This document shows positions 7,101 to 11,776 of a stretch of 11,776 nt of DNA, in pieces (position 1 is the first letter of the stretch; each line of letters begins with the position of its first letter). The position numbers were made by a program, and so were the translations under genes. The DNA comes from an uncultured Eubacteriales bacterium (GTDB lineage: Bacteria > Bacillota > Clostridia > Oscillospirales > Oscillospiraceae): the NCBI GenBank assembly GCA_902496595.1, contig CABVBV010000059.1, forward strand, positions 1 through 11,776, given 5' to 3'. The notes under the pieces are model-generated. The model was not told the DNA's origin and made no database searches. It saw only the letters and a program-made list of their open reading frames with translations.

Positions 7101-8334
7101 CGTTCTCACCTTCATCCCCACCAAGGACACCGTGCTGACGGCCGTGTTCAAGGAGAACACCTACGCGGCGGATATTGACCCCGACAGCCTTGACTTCGGC
7201 AAGGAGTACGTTGGCTACGACGAGATCGACGAGAAGACCGTCACTATCACGAATAATAGCGACACGCCTGTTGCCGTTTTCAAGCCTGAAACGGACGCTT
7301 ACGTCATCACTGCGATCAATGACGTATACGACGGCTACCTGGATGTGGGAGAAAGCCTCAGCTTTACCATCCGTCCTGCAACCGGCCTGGAGCCGGGCGT
7401 CTACGATGCCAGCCTGAAATTCGGCGTGTATGAGCTGGGCGATTTCCCCTTGGAGCCCCAGTCTGAAATAAACACCTATTCCGGCTTCTACGGCGAGTTC
7501 GTAGAACCGAGGGCGACCGCAGAACTGGACGTTAAATTCACCGTCCTGGCGGAGAACAGCGGAGCGCCGGGCACCCAGCTGTACTTCACACTCAAGTTTG
7601 AGACGAACGGCGGTAAGGAGATCACAAGCCTGCGCGTCCCGGCGATGAGCACCGTCGACCTGAGCAAATATACCACCGAGCGGAGCGGTTTCCGCTTCGC
7701 AGGCTGGTACTCCGATAAGGAGCTGACGGAGCGCATCGAGAGCGTATATATGGATAAGAGCAAGACCGTGTACGCAGGATGGAACCCCTACGAAGACGTG
7801 AACGAAGGCCAGTGGTTCTACGACGCCGCGCTGTATAACTACTATAACGGGCTCATGGACGGAGTTGAAACGGGCAAGTTCGGCCCGAACCTGAGCGTTA
7901 CGAGGGCAATGATGGTGACGATACTCTGGCGCATGGAGGGACGTCCCGTTGTGAACTACGCCATGAGCTTCGAGGACGTGGCCGAGGGAGCCTGGTATAC
8001 GGAAGCAGTCCGCTGGGCGGCGGCGAACGGTATAGTGAACGGAGTCAGCGAGACGCGGTTTGCCCCCAACGACCCGATAACGAGGGAGCAGATGGCGGCG
8101 ATCCTCTACCGCTACGCAAAGTATTGCGGCATTGACGTGAGCGTGGGAGAGGATACGAACATCCTGTCCTATAAGGACTTCGATGAGATCAGCGAATACG
8201 CGATACCCGCGTTCCAGTGGGCCTGCGGCTCGGGCGTAATGAGCGGCAGAGCGGACGGCTTCCTCCAGCCGAAGGCAGGGGCCACCAGAGCCGAGGTAGC
8301 GCAGCTGATAATGAATTTCCTGAAACTGAAATAA
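4105..8334 (+). CDS. Secreted SGNH/GDSL hydrolase with beta-rich repeats and three SLH domains
   Basis: This 1409-residue exported protein is probably held on the cell wall by its SLH repeats. A signal peptide (1-25, ending VTALA) leads into an SGNH/GDSL esterase-lipase fold at about 28-297: block I LALGDSIS (Ser36), Gly76 in NEAQDGETS, block III GGNDLMN (Asn104), and the catalytic Asp/His in DFHPNQEGH (Asp276, His278). An ASH-like Ig domain follows (about 303-405). Repeated strand motifs such as FTVNGTV, VTVNGTLDVQ and LNVNGTLEVQ (about 450-800) suggest a beta-helix-like stalk. Then come an X2-like domain (about 835-933), an InlB/bacterial-repeat module (about 935-1016), a second ASH-like domain (about 1022-1147), a Flg_new-type repeat ending RFAGWYSDKEL and KTVYAGW (1160-1226), and three SLH repeats with VTRAMM, ITREQM and ATRAEV signatures (1229-1405). 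The substrate is unknown; an ester on a glycan or lipid is the family expectation. Codon and base composition drop sharply inside the hydrolase domain. Confidence 0.9.
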   Translation: MKKRIISVLLCLCLIVALLPVTALADDDTYLALGDSISTGYAPPVQEGVYNKVSSPFANQIATNYGYDLTNEAQDGETSTSLLNKLDTLSVDGYDLITITIGGNDLMNALYEYLTEAYNAANPTSTITVTELKEVLAKPTEDDADIIMFALQNVSGFTSSADYTVALDKYSDNLSGIIAKIRETNSTAKIIVATQYDPYTHLSAENNDFFKDYVNGLKSTFDTGVVDLNTKITTALSGKTNVEIANVYTAFKNKGGVLTNASYSNPTGWSPKFTLDFHPNQEGHDLIAETIGALLGTATTPVMSVTPLSHDFRTETVGYSNVARQTFTIKNTGTTELKNISVVLGNGSSEFNCDSSFSETLAAGETTTFTVAPNDGLGVGTHNETITVSAEGAASVTANITFKVIAAPAAGDHTVLDAGGKLVGSYSDLSAALSAAEGHAGYTVVMGSDATLPATIPDGVTLRVPSGIKLTVASPAFLLYGALEIQAGATFVLNGENFVGASGDTSARVQLSEGSIVWKNGTLTLTEDSEAAVPSDKTLSLMASVEVMGNKINTPLNAVIEKGATFTVNGTVKAVSGNVGSEGSKVTVNGTLDVQGAICVALKASVEVADGGVLNLANLDATDIVGSGDGTGIKGDIVFKAGSKLAYNGNTVIGADATNGINITSGKATLNLSKIDMSNLQSSYIDLTVEGDVNAFGDINTGLNATFVSIPTHVAVNSGTVTIEENATVNLLGGSQLTLEGSATLNVNGTLEVQSNASFTGKATVTGKVYVFGDGTNVNGATFDLGNGAVYARTGSLGATMEGATHESVSEGYASITPGTTGLTIFTDKWSKTSMTITPEKQVFDRNIIGTYYDDVEFEIDNVAYDNRTIASVKLNDTTLVEGEGYSYYYSAYIEQIGLGISAEILKDLEAADYTLTVTMVSGDILQATITIPETYAVTVESDPAGAGYYFYDNKYGYTDEEYYVVKGDSVTIEPMSETGYYFDHWVYSGITPDIDEDGVLTFIPTKDTVLTAVFKENTYAADIDPDSLDFGKEYVGYDEIDEKTVTITNNSDTPVAVFKPETDAYVITAINDVYDGYLDVGESLSFTIRPATGLEPGVYDASLKFGVYELGDFPLEPQSEINTYSGFYGEFVEPRATAELDVKFTVLAENSGAPGTQLYFTLKFETNGGKEITSLRVPAMSTVDLSKYTTERSGFRFAGWYSDKELTERIESVYMDKSKTVYAGWNPYEDVNEGQWFYDAALYNYYNGLMDGVETGKFGPNLSVTRAMMVTILWRMEGRPVVNYAMSFEDVAEGAWYTEAVRWAAANGIVNGVSETRFAPNDPITREQMAAILYRYAKYCGIDVSVGEDTNILSYKDFDEISEYAIPAFQWACGSGVMSGRADGFLQPKAGATRAEVAQLIMNFLKLK
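5455..6525 (+). repeat. Degenerate beta-strand repeats within the SLH/GDSL protein
   Basis: The encoded segment (about residues 451-807) repeats a pattern of a hydrophobic strand plus an N-G turn: ATFVLNGEN, ATFTVNGTVK, KVTVNGTLDVQ, ATVNLLGGSQ, ATLNVNGTLEVQ and ASFTGKATVTGKVYV. At DNA level, GTAAACGGCAC recurs near 5808, 5868 and 6340. These look like coils of a beta-solenoid or extended stalk holding the hydrolase away from the wall. Repeat borders are approximate. Confidence 0.55.
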
Positions 8335-8350
8335 CAAGTAAATAAAATGC

Positions 8351-8386
8351 AGCCCCTTCACCGAAAAAATGCGGTGAAGGGGCTTT
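8351..8386 (+). terminator. Intrinsic terminator after the SLH/GDSL gene
   Basis: AGCCCCTTCACCG (8351-8363) and CGGTGAAGGGGCT (8372-8384) form a perfect 13-bp stem around an 8-base A-rich loop, 16 bases after the stop codon. Only TTT follows on the + strand. On the - strand the stem is followed by GCATTTTATTT, so it could work in both directions. The stem strength makes a terminator the best reading. Its last T bases overlap the -35 of the next promoter. Confidence 0.75.
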
Positions 8387-8412
8387 ACTACGTCAAAGTT
8401 CGATGATATAAT
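8384..8412 (+). promoter_or_regulatory. Promoter of the second surface-protein gene
   Basis: TATAAT (8407-8412) is a perfect -10 and is extended by TG at 8404-8405 (TGATATAAT). A weak -35, TTTACT (8384-8389), lies 17 bases upstream. The predicted transcript start is near 8419, which gives a leader of about 85 bases that begins with the first hairpin at 8421. The same extended -10 design occurs at 1409-1417. Confidence 0.65.
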
Positions 8413-8420
8413 CAAAAAAC

Positions 8421-8464
8421 CAGCGGGGCGCCCCGCTGCGCGGACTGTTACAAGACAGTCCGCG
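8421..8464 (+). other. Two tandem hairpins in the 5' leader of the second surface-protein gene
   Basis: CAGCGGGGCGCCCCGCTG (8421-8438) is a perfect 18-base palindrome. It is followed at once by CGCGGACTGT (8439-8448), loop TACAAG, and ACAGTCCGCG (8455-8464), a perfect 10-bp stem. No T-tract follows, so these are not standard terminators. If transcription starts near 8419, hairpin 1 sits at the very 5' end of the mRNA, where it could protect the message from decay. A second CCGCG at 8468-8472 could compete for the base of hairpin 2. A binding site for a dimeric regulator in DNA is an alternative. Confidence 0.6.
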
Positions 8465-8482
8465 AAACCGCGATTGTGTATG

Positions 8483-8504
8483 AGTATATAAGGAGGAGAA
8501 ATCA
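8483..8504 (+). promoter_or_regulatory. Translation-start region of the second surface-protein gene
   Basis: AGTATATA (8483-8490) is followed by AGGAGGAG, with GGAGG at 8492-8496, 8 bases before ATG 8505. It is the counterpart of 4081-4104 and decides the start codon. Confidence 0.75.
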
Positions 8505-11500
8505 ATGAAGAAGCGGCTTTTTGCTATACTTATAGCAACAGCAACGCTGCTCTGCGCCCTGAGCATCACCGCCCTCGCGGATGATCCCTGGGACGGCAGT
8601 GTCGATACCAGCTGGTACAATGACACTGCCACTGAGTTCACCATCGGCAGCGCCGACGACCTTGCGGGCCTCGCGGAGCTCGTGAACGAGGGCAACACTT
8701 TCAAAGGAAAGACCATAACGCTGACGGCAGACATCGACCTGGCCGGCAAAGAGTGGACGCCGATAGGCACGAAAGACAAGCCGTTCCAGGGCACCTTTGA
8801 CGGCGGTGATAAAACCATCTCTAATCTGTACGTCAACAAGGGCTTTTCCAATACTGCGGCAAATTGCAATGTAGGCCTTTTCGGCTTAACAGATTCACCC
8901 GCCGTCATCAAGAACGTCAACATTAAAAACGTCGATATCCAGGGCAGCCTGTATGTCGGCTCCATTGTCGGCTACGGCTTCACCGGCAGCAAGATATCCA
9001 ACTGCAATATTAGCGGCAAAATTGAAATCGACGGCTGGTGGTACATCGGCGGCATCGGAGGCAACGGCTATATGAATACCGTCTCCAACTGCACTGTGAC
9101 CGGCAATGAGGGCTCCTACATAAAGGCCAACAATGATGGCAGCTACGTCGGCGGCATATGGGGCTACCGCGGCGAGGGCGGCATGAAAATTATCGATTGC
9201 AAGGTAGAGAACATAGCGCTCTCGGCCTGCGACCGCATCGGCGGCATCTGCGGCATTGCGCATTATGGCAACACCATCCAGGGCTGCGAGATTAAAAACT
9301 CCACTATTACCTCTACAAACAACGCCGGCAACACCGGCCTTATCGCCGGCGCCGACCTCGGCAGTTCTGAAAACGGCGAAGCTAAGATACTTGACTGCAC
9401 CGTAACAGATACCAAGGCCACATCTGAAGACGTGACTGTGACCACCAAAGTCGGCTCATGCACTCATGAGGGCAAACCGGCTGAAAAGTGTGCCACTGTG
9501 GGCTCTAATGTGACTTTTAATAGCAGCGGCAAGATCACTGGAGGTACGCTTGAGCAGGTGGCCGACGGTGAGCTCGCGGATGGTTTTATCCTTATAAAGA
9601 ATGAGGAAGGAACATATGATGTTGCACAGATGACAACGGAGAATGCTCCGTTCGTCGTAACGACCGGGAGCGTTGAGAAACCGTTTGATAATCTTCCCGC
9701 TGCTATCGCCGCAGCAAATGCGGATACAAGTGGGAACGCCGTCACCGTGACCATCAAGAAGTCCGGCAGCTACGATATGTTTTCCATCACCCGGGCCAAT
9801 GTCAAGGTTGAGGCGGCCGATGGCGTGACGGCTACGTTCACGGTGAGCAGCACTGTTAAGGAACAGTTCAACGCTGCAAATATCACCCTGAAAAATCTCA
9901 ACTTCGTCTCCAAGAACGGCGCCACGATCATTTCCTTCGGCGCCTGCGACGGTCTGACACTTGAAAACTGCACCTTCACCGGTGACGGAACGGGCACGGC
10001 TCTGTTTATCCATAAGCCCAATGTCACCATCACGGGCTGCACCTTCAAGGACTTTGCCTACGCTTATGACACCTGCGGTGATAACTATGCCGCCGGCAAG
10101 ATAACCATAACCAAAAATGAGTTCATCAATATCAAAGTTCCCATAAACGGCTACTGGGGCAAGGCTGCCACTGATGGCACCGACATCACGATCACCGGCA
10201 ACACCTTCAACAGCGAAGACAGGGAAGCCGCCTACATCCAGCTCTGGGACTACGCCCAGTACCTGACATGGGCCGGGTCAACTGATACCGACCGTAAGGG
10301 CAGCGCCATAAAAGCTACGATCAAAGAAAACACCTATATAGGCAACGTGGTCATCTATGCCACGCACTTCAATTGGCTCTATGACTCCAGCCTTACCATT
10401 GACGAAACCTCCGAGGCTCTGCTGAAGTACCGCGTGCTCGTGGTGCTTGAGAACGCCGAGAGCGCCACCGTCCGCAACGCCGACGGCAGCGCCATTACCG
10501 CGTTCAACGAGAGCACGTCTTCTTCGTTGCGCGGAGATAAGGTGGCCATATACTCCATCTGCGCGGGAGACTACATCTTCGACATCGTTCCCGAAGACGG
10601 CGGCGACGCAGTCTCCGTACCCGCCAAGGTCGTAAAGACTGAAACTGGCGGCAGCACAAATACAGTTACCGCCCCCACGGCAGAAGAATCCTATGTCGCC
10701 AAGGTCGGCAATAACAGCTACACCACCCTCGCCGAGGCCATTGAGGCTGCGAAGAACGGCGGCACCGTTGAGCTGCTTCAGGACGTCTACGTCGCGACCT
10801 GGAACCAGGTCTGGACCACCAAGGATATGACCATCAACGGCAATGGCAAGACCATCACGATAGGGAAGGTCGAGTCCAACGTCAACGGCAACTACCTGTT
10901 CTACAACGCCGAAGGTCTCAAGGTAAACGACCTCACGCTCAGGTTCCAGACGAACGGCAACGGCTTCGTCATGACTTCCGGTACGCTGGATAACGTCAAG
11001 ATGTACGGCGGCGCGAGCTCCAATTACGCCGTGTTCGTCGCCAATGGCGGGACGGAGAAGACCGTAACCGTCACCGGCTGCACCATTGAGGACTTCAGCA
11101 CGGCTGTTTACAGCCAGCCGGGCACCGGCGCCGTGACCTCAAATATTGTGGTCGAAGGTTCCACTATCAAAGACTGCAACATAGCCATCTGCAGCTATGC
11201 GCAGAGCAACAAGTTCACCGGCAACACCGTCACCAACACCACCGAGCTCTCCTTCGCGGGCGGCGCGAACGCCGTTACCACCGTGACCGGCAACACTTTC
11301 AACGACGCGGGCAAGATCTGGTTCTACCAGGCTGACCTCGGCAAGGTCACCTTTGAAAAGAACAAGGTGCTCGGCAACACCTACGTCAGCACCGAGCAGG
11401 CCGATGGAAATACAACGCTCGACGTTGACAAGAACTATTGGGGCGGCGGCGCTCCGAGCAGCAGCCAGGTCCGGGGCGGAAATGTCACCGGCAAGGATGT

Positions 11501-11776
11501 CTACTACGTCGCACCCGGCATGAACGAGAGCGACCTCAACACCTACGCGCCCTACACCGTCACGATAGTCTACGGCAACGGCCAGGCGAACGAGGTGACA
11601 AATCACAAGCTCAACGACCAAATCCAGCTGCCCGCCGCGCCGACGAAGTCCGGGTATATCTTCATGGGCTGGAAGTGCGGAGGAGAAGTCTACGCCGCCT
11701 CCGAGACCGTCACTGTCACCGGCGACATGACCTTCTACGCGGTCTGGGCGAATATGCCCGACGTGGGCCCGACCGT
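8505..11776 (+). CDS. Large secreted GLUG/parallel-beta-helix surface protein (3' partial)
   Basis: The frame from ATG 8505 is open to the end of the window with no stop: 1090 codons visible. A signal peptide (1-25, ending ITALA, then DDPWDG) marks export. Residues 45-310 look like GLUG-type repeats: DDLAGLAELVN, ADIDLAGKEWTPIG, FQGTFDGGDKTISNLYV, then YVGSIVGYG, YIGGIGGNG, YVGGIWGYR. A second coil region (about 395-620) and a third (about 728-980, opening YVAKVGNNSYTTLAEAI and NGGTVELLQDV) resemble parallel beta-helix/pectate-lyase-like folds, with coils such as LENCTFTG, ITGCTFKDF and VTGCTIEDF. Residues 1017-1081 form an InlB/Flg_new-type repeat (APTKSGYIFMGW, MTFYAVW). No clear catalytic site is seen, so an adhesin, glycan-binding or structural role is as likely as an enzyme. 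Its upstream neighbour ends in SLH repeats, so SLH or another wall anchor is expected beyond the window, but this is not seen. Confidence 0.85.
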   Translation, partial: MKKRLFAILIATATLLCALSITALADDPWDGSVDTSWYNDTATEFTIGSADDLAGLAELVNEGNTFKGKTITLTADIDLAGKEWTPIGTKDKPFQGTFDGGDKTISNLYVNKGFSNTAANCNVGLFGLTDSPAVIKNVNIKNVDIQGSLYVGSIVGYGFTGSKISNCNISGKIEIDGWWYIGGIGGNGYMNTVSNCTVTGNEGSYIKANNDGSYVGGIWGYRGEGGMKIIDCKVENIALSACDRIGGICGIAHYGNTIQGCEIKNSTITSTNNAGNTGLIAGADLGSSENGEAKILDCTVTDTKATSEDVTVTTKVGSCTHEGKPAEKCATVGSNVTFNSSGKITGGTLEQVADGELADGFILIKNEEGTYDVAQMTTENAPFVVTTGSVEKPFDNLPAAIAAANADTSGNAVTVTIKKSGSYDMFSITRANVKVEAADGVTATFTVSSTVKEQFNAANITLKNLNFVSKNGATIISFGACDGLTLENCTFTGDGTGTALFIHKPNVTITGCTFKDFAYAYDTCGDNYAAGKITITKNEFINIKVPINGYWGKAATDGTDITITGNTFNSEDREAAYIQLWDYAQYLTWAGSTDTDRKGSAIKATIKENTYIGNVVIYATHFNWLYDSSLTIDETSEALLKYRVLVVLENAESATVRNADGSAITAFNESTSSSLRGDKVAIYSICAGDYIFDIVPEDGGDAVSVPAKVVKTETGGSTNTVTAPTAEESYVAKVGNNSYTTLAEAIEAAKNGGTVELLQDVYVATWNQVWTTKDMTINGNGKTITIGKVESNVNGNYLFYNAEGLKVNDLTLRFQTNGNGFVMTSGTLDNVKMYGGASSNYAVFVANGGTEKTVTVTGCTIEDFSTAVYSQPGTGAVTSNIVVEGSTIKDCNIAICSYAQSNKFTGNTVTNTTELSFAGGANAVTTVTGNTFNDAGKIWFYQADLGKVTFEKNKVLGNTYVSTEQADGNTTLDVDKNYWGGGAPSSSQVRGGNVTGKDVYYVAPGMNESDLNTYAPYTVTIVYGNGQANEVTNHKLNDQIQLPAAPTKSGYIFMGWKCGGEVYAASETVTVTGDMTFYAVWANMPDVGPT
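8985..11210 (+). repeat. Beta-helix coil repeats with a recurring cysteine
   Basis: The encoded protein repeats the coil motif [N/D/G]-C-[T/N/K/E]-[I/V/F]: SNCNISG (Cys167), SNCTVTG (196), IDCKVEN (232), QGCEIKN (261), LDCTVTD (298), ENCTFTG (489), TGCTFKD (512), TGCTIED (859) and KDCNIAI (891). Related coils lack the cysteine, such as ITGNTFNS and VTGNTFND. Spacing is irregular, so these are degenerate coil repeats and not a tandem DNA duplication. Confidence 0.55.

Noticed and set aside
8421..8464. The two leader hairpins as a terminator or attenuator
   Set aside because: No T-tract follows either stem, and a clear terminator already exists at 8351-8386.
6820..8505. 561-codon open frame on the - strand
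   Set aside because: It is antisense to the InlB-type, ASH-like and SLH parts of the + strand gene and crosses its terminator and the next promoter. No domain is recognisable.
8895..10048. Several - strand open frames of 66-185 codons
   Set aside because: They are shadows of the large + strand beta-helix gene, which has a signal peptide, a ribosome-binding site and an open frame to the window end.
1..11776. CRISPR array, tRNA/rRNA genes, insertion sequences or prophage genes
   Set aside because: I saw no regularly spaced identical repeats, no tRNA cloverleaf, no transposase or integrase motifs and no terminal inverted repeats.

Overview
The window looks like part of the chromosome of an anaerobic, moderately GC-rich (high 50s percent by eye) low-GC-lineage relative, most likely a Clostridia/Oscillospirales-type Firmicute. 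The evidence is indirect: an S-layer-homology (SLH) surface protein, a 7TMR-DISM-type sensor kinase, InlB/Flg_new-type repeats, strong GGAGG Shine-Dalgarno sites, and a clostridial-style FAD oxidoreductase fused to a molybdopterin-dehydrogenase-type FAD domain. A species cannot be named from this sequence. All genes are on the + strand, and no stretch over 300 bases lacks a gene.

Layout. (1) 1-575: the 3' end of a flavoprotein related to the FAD subunit of CO/xanthine dehydrogenases. (2) 577-1341: a consensus-like promoter, then a Crp/Fnr-family regulator that is broken by two separate one-base deletions. (3) 1361-1417: a perfect 13-bp terminator hairpin lying directly against an extended -10 promoter. 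(4) 1447-4053: a two-component system, a 7TMR-DISM-like membrane histidine kinase and an OmpR/PhoB response regulator 9 bp apart. (5) 4105-8334: a 1409-residue secreted mosaic protein with an SGNH/GDSL hydrolase domain, Ig-like (ASH-like) domains, a beta-strand repeat region, InlB-type modules and three SLH domains. (6) 8335-8504: terminator, extended -10 promoter and a 5' leader with two strong hairpins. (7) 8505 to the window end: a second large secreted protein, at least 1090 residues, made of GLUG-like and parallel-beta-helix repeats with an InlB/Flg_new-type module. It has no stop codon inside the window.

How the parts may work together (inference). The kinase/regulator pair sits 51 bp upstream of the SLH/GDSL protein with no terminator between them, so it probably shares a transcript with it and may control it. 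The kinase's extracellular domain could read a cell-surface or carbohydrate cue. The two giant surface proteins begin alike (MKKR signal peptide, nearly identical translation-start region, GC-rich hairpin in the leader) and share repeat types, so they look like a co-regulated cell-envelope module. The upstream flavoprotein and Crp/Fnr remnant are probably unrelated metabolic genes.

The most notable points are the doubly frameshifted Crp/Fnr gene in an otherwise intact region, the mosaic GDSL-to-SLH protein whose composition changes at domain borders, the matched leaders of the two surface-protein genes, and a regularly placed cysteine in the beta-helix coils of the second protein.
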